Assembly: GCA_030760725.1 (NCBI GenBank)
Contig: JASWHV010000016.1
Span: 19,087,084 to 19,151,083 of the forward strand
Direction: 5' to 3'
Length of the DNA stretch: 64,000 nt
DNA from: Neostapfia colusana
Lineage: Eukaryota; Streptophyta; Magnoliopsida; Poales; Poaceae
Position 1 is the first letter of the stretch. Each line of letters begins with the position of its first letter. Below the pieces are notes generated by a model. That model was not told the origin of the DNA, did no database searches, and saw only the letters and a list, made by a program, of their open reading frames with translations. The position numbers and the translations under genes were made by a program. Of this stretch, positions 52,801-64,000 are shown piece after piece.

Positions 52801-53876
52801 GCGCATCCAAGGGTGCCTTGGCTCGGGCGTGACAACGCCCCGGTTGGGCTGTCCACGGGAGCCCGAGGTGCGGCGGTTTTAAGTCACTGAATTTATCTTT
52901 TGGTATAGCCGAGATCAATCTGTTTCAGCTGAGTTTTAGCAACGTGGAGGAAGGAGAAGAGTTCCTAGTACCTTGCCGTAGCTCTGGAGGGGACGGGAAG
53001 GCTGTGATCGGCACTCCCAATCGGTTCCAAGCGGCGGAAGGAGTTTGCCGGCGCTGTGTTCTTGCGGGGGAAGAAACTGGCGAGGCTTCGGCCGAGGAGG
53101 GGGGAGACGCCTTAAGAAGGCTCTGAACCGCCTCACGCCCGTGCGTAGCCAAGCAGCTGCTGGCGCGGCGGCTCCCCTCGGTGGCGATCGCAGCGGCGGC
53201 TCGGCGACCCGAGTGAGAAAAGTCTCAGTCAGTTGAATCCTCTCTGTGGCTGACATGTGGGTCCCACCCGGGGCTTTAACCTCTGAAATTCACTCCTACT
53301 CACTGTTGTAAACAGTGAGCCCCAAAATACTCATGGTGATTCAAATTATTCACCCATGAGCCATTTGAATTGAGTAGAATTCAAATTGGGTTTGGTTTGA
53401 ATGAATTTCAGCACATGTTCAGTTTGAAATTCAAATAAAGTTTGAATTTGCCCCACTTAGCTCATGTCAAGATCAACTCCAAATGGAGTGAAAATTGGTG
53501 TGTGAGCTCACAAAAATGTGCTGGATAAGAATATTCCTCCCACTTTTGAATTCATGGGATAAAAACAGTTTGAATTTGAATATGGTTTCAAACTGCCCTC
53601 TTTCTAGCTATACCCAAAATGAGCTCAAAAAGGTTTTGAATTTGGGTGAAATTTGGCAGGGACATCCTTAGCAATGTGTAGGAGTTTTCATATGCCCAGC
53701 CCCTCTATATCACATGTGGGAAATACCACTTTTGCAATATGTGAGTTTGTTCTCTAATGAGCATGTTGATGGTGGTTACTTGCTCTTCATTTGTGTTCAT
53801 CAACTTTCCTCAAATGAGGTGTGTGTGTATGGTGATGAACACTTCAAATATGTGTCAAAAAACTGAGGCCCTTACA
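49837..53876 (-). repeat. Element D 3' LTR (4040 bp)
   Basis: The minus-strand start TGTAAGGGCCTCAG is at 53876 and the end CGTGTCA at 49837, matching both ends of the B LTR. Clear substitutions and indels against B show it is an older copy. Its AATAAA near the end is mutated (AATATAA). Confidence 0.9.
50067..51324 (-). CDS. LTR acidic peptide exons, element D copy (51324-51244 and 50155-50067)
   Basis: Both exons are open in spite of the divergence of the LTR. Acceptor ATCATGTAG, GC donor CAAG|GCAAGC, acceptor CTTTTGCAG and the TAG stop are all preserved. In the first exon only one residue changes against B (Leu to Ile before AYDQ). The second exon has a few substitutions, including GFYEEG to GFYEEV. 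Confidence 0.45.
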
Positions 53877-53945
53877 TTCCTCCCCCCTTAAAATAATCTC
53901 GTCCTGAGATTATAAGTTGAAAATGAGAGAGAGGACGGTGGAAAA
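53877..53945 (-). other. Element D polypurine tract and 3' UTR
   Basis: On the minus strand AAGGGGGGAGGAA abuts the LTR start, as in element B. Confidence 0.85.
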
Positions 53946-55324
53946 TTACCGGATATGCGACGTGAAAAAGTTGGGGTAGTTAGCGCGAAGAAATTCTTCG
54001 CTCTCCCATGTCGCTTCGTCCATGGAGTGATTACTCCATAGAACCTTGTAGAACCACAACGTACGGTTGCGTGTGGTTCGGGCCTTTTCGTCAATAATCT
54101 GAACCGGTTCCTCCCGATAGGTGTGATCCGGTTGCAGTGCTTCAATGTCCTCCAGCTGAACGGTAGTAGATAGCTTGAGACACTTCCTCAGCTGGGAAAT
54201 ATGAAAGATGTCGTGCACACCGGAAAGTGCTTCTGGTAATTTTAGCCGGTATGCCACTGATCCACATCTTTCGGTAATCTGGAATGGACCGATGAATCGG
54301 GCTGCCAACTTTCCCCTTACCCCAAATCTGTTTACACCCTTCATTGGAGATACACGTAGATATACGTGATCTCCCACTTTGAATTGTAATGGGCGTCTTC
54401 TCCGGTCCGCATACTGTTTCTGACGGGATTGGGCGGCTTTTAGGTTCGCTTGAATCAGTCAAACCTTCTCTTCCGCGTTGTTGACGAGGTCAATCCTGAA
54501 GGTAACCCTTTCGCCAGACTCACACCAGTTCAATGGTGTGTGGCATTTTCTTCCGTATAGCGCCTCGTAGGGCGCCATCTTGATGCTGGCTTGATACCCA
54601 TTGTTGTACGAGAACTCGGCTAACGGCAAGTGATCATCCCAATTCTTGCCGTGGTTGATAGCGCAAGCTCGTAGCATGTCCTCTAGGATCTGATTTACCC
54701 GCTCGGTTTGCCCATCCATCTGCGGGTGGTATGCTGAACTACGGATCAGCTTTGTCCCCAATTCAAGCATAGGATCCGTGAGATGTACAGTTCAGCGTAC
54801 TTCTTGGCGTTGTAGTCGGTGTTGACCGGGCTGAAATGGGCAACTTTGGTGAGACGGTCGACGATCACCCACACAGAATTGTGCTTCTGAAAAGTGGTGG
54901 GTAAACCGACGATGAAGTCCATGCTCACATTCTCCCACTTCCAGGCAGGAATGCCCAGTGGTTGCAGCAGTCCCGGTTTCCGCATATGGTCTACCTTCAC
55001 CCTTCGACATGTATCAAACTCGGACACGTATTTTGCAGTCTCCCGCTTCATCCGTGTCCACCAAAACTTGCTTCTGAGTTCTTGATACATTTTGTTGCTG
55101 CCGGGGAGAATAGAAAACTTTGACAAGTGAGCCTCATCAAAGATCTTCTTCCGTAATTCCGGGTTACTGGGTACGACGATCCGGTCCTTGAACCATAGGA
55201 CACCGTCTCCGTCCTTCCAGAAACATTTCAGCTCCCCACTGTCTACACGTCTCCGCAAATGCGACATGCCCTTGTCATTCTTCTGGGCTACCGCTATCTC
55301 TTCACGGATGGTGGGGATCAAGGC
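53946..55324 (-). pseudogene. Element D pol 3' part (integrase and chromodomain), decayed
   Basis: Minus-strand reading begins ALIPTIREEIAVAQKNDKG at the E insertion. Integrase pieces include FSILPGSNKMYQELRSKFWW (finger His changed to Leu), SMDFIVGLP, then a deletion of about 75 bp near 54770 that removes the second catalytic Asp region (SDRGT) and shifts the frame. The Glu motif (GQTERVNQ) remains in another frame. A TGA near 54460 breaks AEEKV-LIQANL. The chromodomain-like end is kept (VQIIDEKARTTRNR, ATWESEEFLRANYP). Confidence 0.85.
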
Positions 55325-58300
55325 TGTGGCGGACCGGGATCCGCTCATCCAGGATCGCAGAGGGTGGTGCCGCGCGATGAGACACCCGACAGCACACGTC
55401 ATAAGAACACATTATATTACATGGGAAAACAAACTGAATGTACAAAGTAGTACACTTCTCAGTTACAAACTAGGGTCTTTATTACACAGTGGAAGTTCCT
55501 TTTATACAACTCACGCCCTCCTATCTAGCAAAAGTGGTTGCCCAGCCCTAGGGCAACCTACACTAGCTGCACTCCTCAGCTCAGCGCGGCGTGTACGGCT
55601 CCCACTCAGCCGTGGTCCCCGACGGAGGGTAACCCTCGCTGGTGGACTCGTACTCCGAGTCCGTGGGTGGCTCCTCACCTGAAAAACACTTAAGCAGCAA
55701 CCGTGAGCACGAAGGCTCAGCAAGGCTTAACCGACTCACCTAAGCATGAAACTCTACATGAGGTGTACCATGACCTAGGATAGCAATGTTGCAGCAAATG
55801 GACACGCCAACAAGTTCATCCTTAGTTCATATTTTAGCAATAAGTTAATGGTTCATGAAGCTGAAATTTAGTGAGCAGTATTTGGTGGCACACATGTAGC
55901 AATACAATTATATCATGACAGCAATATTGAATCACAGCATACCATAAATTATCTACGTTACGACGCAGTGAACAAGCGGTGCTCGTCACCGCGAGAGATG
56001 GCGAATCGACTCGATATACACCTGCAGGGAAACCCAAAGAGCATGTCACGTACGCCCACCCGTGGAGCTGCACAGCACGCTCACTCGATGTCGTACGGGA
56101 CAACCTTTAACCCAACAGCCCAAACGTCGAACCGGTCGCACCGAAACGAGCAGGAGGTTCCCCACACGGAGCATCTCTCTATGCCGTTGGCAGATTTCCA
56201 CCTTGCTGCCCTCAACCTACACCTATAAATCGGTGTGCTATGCCTCGACGCTCGGAGGTTTAGGCTACATCAGTTTATTGGGGCCCATATATCCGATATT
56301 CCTTTGGTACGTTCAATACTTGTTCAGCAGGGCCGCACACGGATCGGTCCTCAATCGACACGGGCAGGGCCGCGCACACAAGACTTCCCCTTGCTGCGCC
56401 CTAGCCCCTGCCTAGTCTCATTTTCATTACTAAAGTGATCTCACATCACTCAACCGAACCTGTGTGTCCCAATGCCTATCTCGCGAGTAGATTCCAACTA
56501 CTCGACTTGTACCGAAGTCCTATGAATCATTAAGTGTAGCCTGTCTACTCGAGGTCTTAGACACTACCCTCACTCTTAGGGAAAAGTTCTGGTTATGCAA
56601 GTGGGTTCCATCCATCCTATAGCTAATGCACAATCATACTTCATATGACACATGTAAACGAAGTAAAAACATATAAAAAGGTTAATGCAAACTGGGGCTT
56701 GCCTTGTTGCTGCTGGTCAGGAGTCAGTTCTTCCTCTGGAAGCAGGAAGTCGAGAACCTCCGGAGCTTCCTCACCTTCAGCGACTACACGTTATTGAAAG
56801 ACTACATGTAAATTTAAATGCAAAGTGCATACAAGTTTGTTGTAAGGTTACTGCTATTAGTTCCAATAACCAGTTCTAACAACTGGAACTCTGTTTAAGA
56901 ATTTAAAGATGAACTGGTGTTGGTGGTTTGGCTTAGACTTAATCACATGGTTAAGTGCTAAGTGGTTTTCCCCCTTTTCCATATTAATCCCTCAAGTGGT
57001 TAAACAGGACAGGGGTGATCCAGAGCTCCAATGGAGCTGACAATTTTTGTGTGAGTCCCTTGTCACAAGAAAACCCTCTGGACCAAACATTAGCACTTTT
57101 CACTGAGTGGTTTGCTCAGAATAATTCTTTTAGCAAATAAGCAAAGAAGAATTAATTCTGAGGTAACACCCATGTTCATGCCCAACTTAGTGAACTACAA
57201 TTTCAATTATAGCTCATAGAGTTTGCATGAATTTTTCTAGCATTTTTAGAGCTAAGATTTGCCCAGAACTGAATTTCCAAGTTTTGGAAATTCTCTGAAA
57301 ATGTTTCTGGATTCAAATGAACACAGCACCTTCGAATTTGAATTGCTCTGACCAAATCAACACCAAATGGTCTGAAACTTTTACAGGGGTTCACTAATGT
57401 CCTAAAGAACGTTCTGGCAAAATTTGGGGATTTTTGGATGCACCAAACTCCCTCTAAAATTCTTTTGCTGAAAAGCTTTAAAGAATTTTCCAGAATTAAT
57501 TAATGGGTTTCATACAAATTGGGTTTAAGATTTGGATTGTACTCTGTTAGGGGAATCCAACAAAATTTGTTCCATAATTTTTGGATTCTCCTACCCCAAG
57601 TTGTGATCCTCCAAAGTTTGAACTACAACCTGGACATTTCAAAATGTTTAAATGTCTGCCCGTGGGTCCCACCCAGCAGTCTTCTCCTTCCTCGCGCCAA
57701 ACAGGGGTCCGCGGCGGCGCACTCCGGCGAGCGTCGCCGGAACCGCTTTCCCGGCCGTCTCCCGATCCCAAACTCGCCGCCCCGCCCTAACTCACGACGC
57801 TGAACTCATCTCGGGGTTCGCCGGCGGCCGTAGCTCACCGGAACAGGGCTCCCGACGGTGACAGCGGCGGTTAGGGTTCTGGCATGGTCGGGAATGCGTT
57901 ACAACGCATCAAAACGATCGGCAAAGGGTCGGAGAGCACCGCAGAAGCTCGAGGGTGATGAAAATGGCCGCCAAACCCCATGAAAAGGTCGGCAACCTAG
58001 AGCTCCACGGTGAACCGAGCTATTATTCTATGGCGGCCCGAAAAACAACCCAAACCCAGCCATTTCTGGGTCATTTCCCTTGATTCTTGGTCAAGGAGGG
58101 CAGCTAGGGAGTGAGGAAGGTGTGTGTAGGCTCACCCGAGCTGGGTTGGCCGGTGCAGCTAGAATTTCGGGGTAAACCGACCCCCACTCGGTTGCACTAG
58201 TTCTCGGGATTCATAGGAATTCTCAGCGCACGGTCTATCAATGGATAGGAGGGTTGCAGCTACACGACCTGGAGACTAAGGCACACCTTTTCCGTGTAGA

Positions 58301-59381
58301 AGTCCGGCGGTGAAACTGACCGTGGCGTGCTGTCCACGGGGAGCAATCCTCAGCTTTCCGCCGGTGCTCTGTTCCTCGGCGCCCGTTGCCAAATTGCACG
58401 CGCCACAGGCTAGGAGCTTCGGGGTTATGGGGCTGACGTGGTAGAGCATGCACGGGCGCTGCTTTTCGATGCTGCTGGCACGAGCAACCGAGGCTCGGTT
58501 GGTGCCGGCGATCGGGAAAAGAGAGCGCGGCGGTGAGCTCCGGTTCTGTGCGGGTGTGAGGGAAACAGCGAGCGTGCGATCAATGAGGAAGGCGACGTGC
58601 TTCTGTTTGCTCCCGGGTAAAGATCGGGCCGAGGCGGCGGAGCCGGCAAGCTGGTCACCAGTGCGCGAGGAGGGGGGCGAGGTGGCTGCTCGATTGGCGC
58701 GGTGTCGAGCGCTGCCGAGGCCCGGTAAACCGAGTTCGCTCGGTGTTGACTTAGGCCTGAAGTCTAGCTGACTGGTGGGCCCTCTTCTCCCCCCTAATCT
58801 TCTCTGTTGTGCAAATATCCCACCTACTCAGACTTGAAAAGGGAATTTAACTACCAATTCAGAGGTAGAATTTGAATTCATCAACTTCAAACTGGTTTGG
58901 CTACATTCCCTTCATATTTGAATTTGAAAATTCAAACTCAGTTTGAATTGTTACAAATTTGGCTCCTGACGAAATGAAGTCCAATGGGACTGAAAATTGG
59001 TGGGGTTACTCAGGAAAACATGCTGAGTTTGAATATGAAGCTAACTTTTGAATTTGAGGGATGAAAGTTGCTACAATTTGAATTTACATTCAAATTGGCC
59101 TCCTTTTTCCAATACCTCCAAAAGTGCCTCAAAAATGTTTGGATTTGCATGAAACTTGGACTGAACCTTCCCAAGACTTTTAAAGTTCTAGGGTTGAGCT
59201 CAACCTATCATGTTCATGTGTAGAAATCCAACTTTGTGAAAGTGAAGGCTTTCCCCTCTAATTACTCTTTTGATGGAGGCTACTTGCTCTTCACAACATT
59301 TCCTAAGATATCCGCCATAAAAACTGTGGTGTTGTGAGGTGAAGAAAAGTTTTTGCAAGTCCCTTTTCTTGGGCTTTTACA
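55325..59381 (-). repeat. Element E 3' LTR (4057 bp)
   Basis: The start TGTAAAAGCCCAAG is at 59381 and the end GGTCCGCCACA at 55325. It is homologous to the C1 LTR but clearly diverged. AATAAA lies at 55483-55478. Confidence 0.92.
55581..56783 (-). CDS. LTR acidic peptide exons, element E copy (56783-56703 and 55678-55581)
   Basis: Both exons are open. The first has the motif EVLDFLLPEEELTPDQ and ends before GC donor GCAAGC; the second follows GTTTTTCAG and encodes GEEPPTDSEYES, GYPPSGTT and AEWEPYTPR before TGA. Compared with C1, ten codons of the first exon differ and nine changes are synonymous. The stop is 97 nt before AATAAA. Confidence 0.5.
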
Positions 59382-59447
59382 TCCCTCCCCCCTTAAAAGA
59401 ATCTCGTCCCGAGATTACAAAAGAAGAGATAGCGATGTAATAGGGAC
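59382..59447 (-). other. Element E polypurine tract and 3' UTR
   Basis: On the minus strand AAGGGGGGAGGGA directly precedes the LTR start. Confidence 0.85.
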
Positions 59448-62400
59448 TTACCCGTGCTGAGATGCCATAAACTCCGGGTAATTTGAGCGAAGGAACTCCT
59501 CGCTCTCCCACATCGCTTCTTCGGCGGTGTGGTTGATCCAGAGTATTTTGTAGAACCACAACGTTCTGCTACGCGTGGTTCTGGCTTTCTCATCAAGAAT
59601 TGCCACAGGATACTCATCATATGTTAAATCCGGTTTCAGCTCGCCGATGTCTTCGGTAGAAACAGCAGCGGTATGTTTCAAACATTTTCTCAGCTGAGAG
59701 ACATGGAAAATATCATGGACACCAGCAAGGGATGCCGGTAACTCCAATCGATACGCCGCTGGTCCACACTTCTCGGTGATGGCGTAGGGTCCGATAAAAC
59801 GGGAAGCAAGCTTCCCCTTCACACCGAACCGGTGCACACCCTTCATCGGAGACACGCGGAGGTACACGTGTTCCCCAACATCAAAGTGCAACGGTCTACG
59901 CCTCTTATCAGCGTAGCTCTTCTGCCGGGATTGAGCGGCCTTCAAATTGGCTTGAATTGTCCAAACGCGCTCTTCGGCGTCGTTCACCACATCAACCCCG
60001 AATGTGACCCTTTCACCGGACTCGCACCAGTTTAATGGGGTGCGGCATTTGCGACCGTAGAGAGCTTCGTAGGGTGCCATCTTGATGCTCGCCTGATAGC
60101 CATTGTTATACGAGAATTCCGCCAATGGTAGTTGATCATCCCAGTTCCTACCATGGTGGATGGCACATGCTCTCAACATGTCTTCTAATACTTGGTTCAC
60201 CCTCTCTGTTTGCCCATCTGTTTGAGGGTGATAAGCGGAGCTCCTAATCAACTTAGTACCCAATGCAGTGTGTAGCTGATCCCATAAGTGAGATACAAAT
60301 AATGCACCTCAATCTGAGACGATGGTCTTGGGTACCCCGTATAGGCATAGAATCTTCGCTATGTATAGCTCCGCATATTTGCCAGCATTGTAACGTGTAT
60401 TCACTGGAATGAAGTGAGCTGTCTTGGTTAACCGATCAATGATTACCCAAATGGAATCAAGTTTGTTGGCAGTTAGAGGTAATCCCACAATGAAATCCAT
60501 GCTCACATCTTCCCATTTCCATGCCGGGATCTTCAGGGGTTGCAACAGCCCTGATTTCTTCATGTGATCAGCTTTCACTCGTCTACACGTACCGCACTCG
60601 GATACGTACTTAGCTACCTCCCGCTTCATCCGTGTCCACCAAAATTTCATTTTCAAATCTTGGTACATTTTGTTGCTGCCCGGATGAATGGAGTACTTGG
60701 ACAAGTGAGCTTCATCGAGGATCTTCTTTCTCAACTCCATATCCCGGGGTACGACTATGCGGTCATTGAACCACAGCGTCCCCTCATCATCTTTCCGGAA
60801 ACATTTAATTTCTCCATTGTCTATCCGTCTCCGGAGATGTGCCATGCCTTTATCCGTTTTCTGAGCTGCAATGATGTCCTCCCTAATAGTAGGGATGAGG
60901 GCAAGGTTGTACAGCGATCCATAAGGAACCAAGTATAAACTTGGCTCATCCTCCTCCACCGGTGTAATGGTGAGGTGATGGACATGTGATTTCTGACTCA
61001 GCGCGTCGGCACCACATTCGCCTTGCCGGGGTGATAGTGAATCTCAATTTCATAGTCTTTGATCAATTCTAACCACCTCCTTTGCCTCATGTTCAGCTCC
61101 TTCTGGGTGAAAATGTATTTTAAGCTCTTGTGGTCGGTGTAGAGATGCACCAGATTCGCCAGGAGATAGTGCCTCCACATTTTCAGCGCCAAAACCACTG
61201 CAGCAAGCTCAAGATCATGCGTGGGATAATGCTGCTCATGGTTCCGAAGTTGGCGTGAGCCATATGTGACCACACGTCCTTCCTGCATCAACACGCAGCC
61301 GAGCCCAATACCGGACGCGTCACAATACACGTCGAAGGGCTTTGTTGTATCCGGCTGAGCTAAGACCGGTGCTGTGGTGAGATGCTTCACCAATGCTTGG
61401 AACGCTCCTTCACATGCCGTGTTCCAAACATACTTCGTCCCTTTCTTCAGCAATTCTGTCATTGGTTTAGCGAGCTTGGAGAAGCTTGGAATGAATCTCC
61501 GATAGTATCCCGCTAACCTGAGGAAGCTTCTGACTTCATGAACTGAAGTGGGAGCTTTCCATTTCAGCACTTGCTCTATTTTGCTTGGGTCAACTGCAAT
61601 GCCTTCAGCTGAGATGATATGTCCCAAGAATGGCACCTGGCTGATCCAAAACTCGCATTTACTGAACTTGGTGTAGAGTTTATGGTCTCGCAGTCGTTGA
61701 AGAACGATCCGCAAGTGTTCGGCATGTTCGGCTTCTGTCTTGGAGTAAACCAAGATATCATCGATGAACACTACCACAAACTTGTCCAGCTCCGGCATGA
61801 ACACTGAGTTCATGAGATACATGAAATGGGCTGGAGCATTTGTGAGACCAAAGGACATGACGAGATATTCATATAAGGCGTATCTCGTCGAGAAGGCCGT
61901 CTTCGGAATATCCTCCGCCCGGATTTTAATCTGGTGATATCCAGAGCGAATGTCCATCTTGGAGAATACACTTGCACCCACTAGTTGATCAAACAATATG
62001 TCGATGCGGGGTAGTGGATACTTATTCTTGATGGTGACGGCGTTGAGCGGCCGGTAATCCACACACAGCCGTAGAGTTTCATCCTTCTTCTTTACAAATA
62101 GCGCCGAGCATCCCCAAGGCGAGGAACTCGGTCTAAAGAAACCCTTACTCAACAGATCATTGAGCTGTTCCTTCAGTTCAGCCAGCTCATTTGGAGCCAT
62201 TTTATATGGTCTCCTTGATATGGGCGTAGTCCCGGGTGCAAGTTCAATCTTGAACTCGACGTCCCGCTCAGGTGGCATGCCCGGAAGATCCTCCGGAAAC
62301 ACGTCGGGATACTCCCGAACTACAGGGATGTCCTCTAACTTGAGAGCTTCAGCATTATTAATTGCTGCAACCTCCCGGACTGGAGTGTCTAACACCATGG

Positions 62401-62652
62401 AATGCGGACGGTGGAAAGGAGAGTTTAAATGAACCGTCCGTGTCCGGGTCTCCAGGACAGCGCCATGGTATTGTAGCCATGACATCCCTAAGATTGCATC
62501 AATCTTTTGCCCCATAAGGATTATAAAGGTGGTGGGATATAGTTTCCCACCTAAGCACAGAGGTGCTTTTGGAATCATCATATTTTCTGAAATCTTCCCT
62601 CCCGGTGAGCAGATCATATAGGTGCAGTCGGTTGGGAAGACTTGCATTTGAT
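59448..62652 (-). pseudogene. Element E protease end to integrase and chromodomain, decayed
   Basis: The polyprotein is the same type as in B. From 62647 the frame runs through the protease C-terminus (ILGMSWLQYHGAV), reverse transcriptase (VDYRPLNAVTIKNKYPLP, FIDDILVYS) and RNase H (YCDASGIGLG, YTDHKSLKYIF) to a one-base loss near 61003, which closes it at VVPTR instead of ADALSRKS. The integrase part is open from 60959 (HPGSNKMYQDL, CRRVKADH, SMDFIVGLP) to a TGA at 60309-60311 in the SDRG motif (CGA to TGA). The last frame from about 60263 has GQTERVNQVLED and ends with the chromodomain-like VAILDEKARTTRSR and AMWESEEFLRSNYP at 59448. Confidence 0.9.
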
Positions 62653-63981
62653 GCTAAGCCACATAGGATGCACTTATAAAGCTGTGGGTTGCACCAGAAT
62701 CAAACAATATGACGATGGCTTGATGGTTGAGAGTAAACGTACCCGCCAGCACGTTGTCTCCTTCTGGGGCGTCCTCATTGTCGAGGTTGCGGACGCCCCA
62801 GTCCGCTTACCAACCTTCTTCACCGGAGGTCGGCCTCGAGCACCGCCTTGGAACTGGGCTTGCCCGCTGCTCTGCTTCCCCTGGGGACAGTCCTTCGCGA
62901 AGTGGCCCGCCTGGCCACACGTGAAGCAGGTAAAACGGGGCGGTCCCCCGCTGATCGGTGGACGGAATCCCGGGGCGCGTTGTGGCGGTGGAAACGCCCG
63001 GGGTACCGTCTGCTGCTGCTGCTGCTGCTGTCTTGGTGGTGGCATCGGCGGACGGAACGGAGGTGCCTGAAAGGGACGTCCCCCGAACCGTTGAGGTCGC
63101 GCCGGTGGTTGCCACTGCTGCCCGGATGGTGTCCGATACACCATACGGTACTTCTGAGGCGCGCCACCACCGCTGCTAGGTGGAGTGCTGCGCTTCCTCT
63201 GCTCAGCTGTCAACTCCCGCTGAGCATCCTCTTGCATAATCGCGGCATTGACTAAGTCGTTGAATGTGCCACGATTCCACTGCACGAGATGTGTCTTCAT
63301 CTCGGGGTGTAACCCCTGATAGAAGTGCTCCCGCTTTTTCTCCTCGGTGGAGATGTAGTCTGACGCATATTGCGCCAGATGGTTGAAGGCACGGGAGTAG
63401 TCGTGGGCACTCCTCCCGCCCTGCTTCAGCTCCAAGAATTCTTGGAACTTCCTCTTCATTATTCCGGGAGGGATGTGATAGGCGCGGAACGCCTCCCGGA
63501 ATTCTTGCCATTCCACGGCATGGCCAGCCGGACGTGAGACGACATAATTTGCCCACCACGCACCAGCGGCACCGTGGAGTTGCTGCGCTGCGAACAGAGA
63601 CTTCTGCCGCTCCATACATGGAAGCAGCCCGAACTTGGACTCGATAGTCCGCAGCCAGTTGTCCGCCTCCAGTGGTTCTTCGGCTTCGGTGAACACTGGA
63701 GGGTGCGTACTCATGAAATTCGAGTACGACACTTCGCGGGGCTCACGAGGCCCTCTGTCTTTACGTCCCCCCGCCTGGGACGTATTCTGCACGATCGTGC
63801 GGAGAAGGTCGGTCTGCTCCTCACGACCTCCCACCAGTGCCGCAATCACATCCTCTAGAGTAAGCGGAGGCGGCGGTGGTGGCTTCTGCTGCGGGGTGCT
63901 GTCGTAGGCCGGTGGCTGGGAGTCATCGCCTCCCCCTTGGCTAGAGCCACCAACCTCGTGCGTGGTCCTAGTGCGAACCAT
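62653..63981 (-). pseudogene. Element E gag and protease start, decayed
   Basis: Gag starts at the ATG 63981, directly after GGTTGCAG (an upstream in-frame ATG lies at 63987). Motifs: ADNWLRTIESKFGLL, WWANYVVSRP, FRAYHIPPGIMKRKFQEF, polyQ near 63005-63025, zinc knuckle CFTCGQAGHFAKDC near 62930. A G run near 62795 has lost one base against C1 and shifts the frame before the protease. The protease in the correct frame has LFDSGATHSFIS but a TAG at 62654-62656 replaces the Lys codon of SYVAKHQ. Confidence 0.88.
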
Positions 63982-64000
63982 CTGCAACCATACGACAATA

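Larger units (their letters stand above)
49837..55324 (-). mobile_element. Element D: B-family element, 3' LTR and pol 3' part
   Basis: On the minus strand this is the end of pol, polypurine tract and complete 3' LTR of a B relative. Element E interrupts pol at 55324/55325. D itself sits in the C1 LTR (left flank GATCC). The 5' half lies right of the window. Confidence 0.9.
55325..64000 (-). mobile_element. Element E: C-family Tekay-like retrotransposon, 3' LTR to gag
   Basis: The minus strand carries gag (start 63981), pro-pol, polypurine tract and complete 3' LTR. The 5' LTR and leader lie right of the window. Two frameshifts and two premature stops make this copy defective. It is inserted in pol of element D, five bases upstream reading AAGGC. 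Confidence 0.92.

Overview
The window looks like nuclear heterochromatic DNA of a plant, most probably a grass. I infer this from the element types: Tat-lineage Ty3/gypsy with an antisense gene, chromodomain Tekay-like Ty3/gypsy with about 4-kb LTRs, a Sirevirus-type Ty1/copia element and a CACTA (En/Spm) transposase. I see no convincing host gene, rRNA, tRNA or CRISPR array. All 64 kb can be assigned to eight transposable elements inserted into each other.

Layout, oldest to youngest. H is a CACTA element on the minus strand (27977-30298 visible). Element A (Tat lineage, + strand, 1-27976) inserted into the 3' half of the H transposase gene. Element B (Tekay-like, + strand, 910-16333) inserted into A; it has identical-length 4048-bp LTRs, a perfect 5-bp target duplication (CGACT) and an uninterrupted gag-pol. 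On the other side of H, a Sirevirus G (30299-39005, + strand) inserted just upstream of the transposase start. G is cut by F, a B-related LTR fragment (39006-41206). F is cut by C1 (41207-49836, + strand, internally deleted). C1 is cut by D (49837-55324, minus strand, B family), and D is cut by E (55325-64000 and beyond, minus strand, C family). The right half is therefore six insertion levels deep.

Because of the nesting, several elements are split and their other halves must lie outside the window: the A and H left parts, and the right parts of G, F, C1, D and E.

The most interesting observation concerns the LTRs of the B and C families. Both carry two small exon-like coding segments inside the LTR: an 81-nt phase 1/1 exon ending at a GC-type donor, and a terminal exon whose stop codon lies about 100 nt before an AATAAA signal. 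The splice phases match in every copy. Between two C-family copies the 81-nt exon differs at ten codons, nine of them synonymous. This suggests an LTR-encoded, spliced acidic peptide under purifying selection that I cannot match to any named retrotransposon protein. Element B also has an extra 314-aa ORF before gag. Both that ORF and gag start directly at 3' splice-site-like sequences, which suggests expression by alternative splicing of one long leader.
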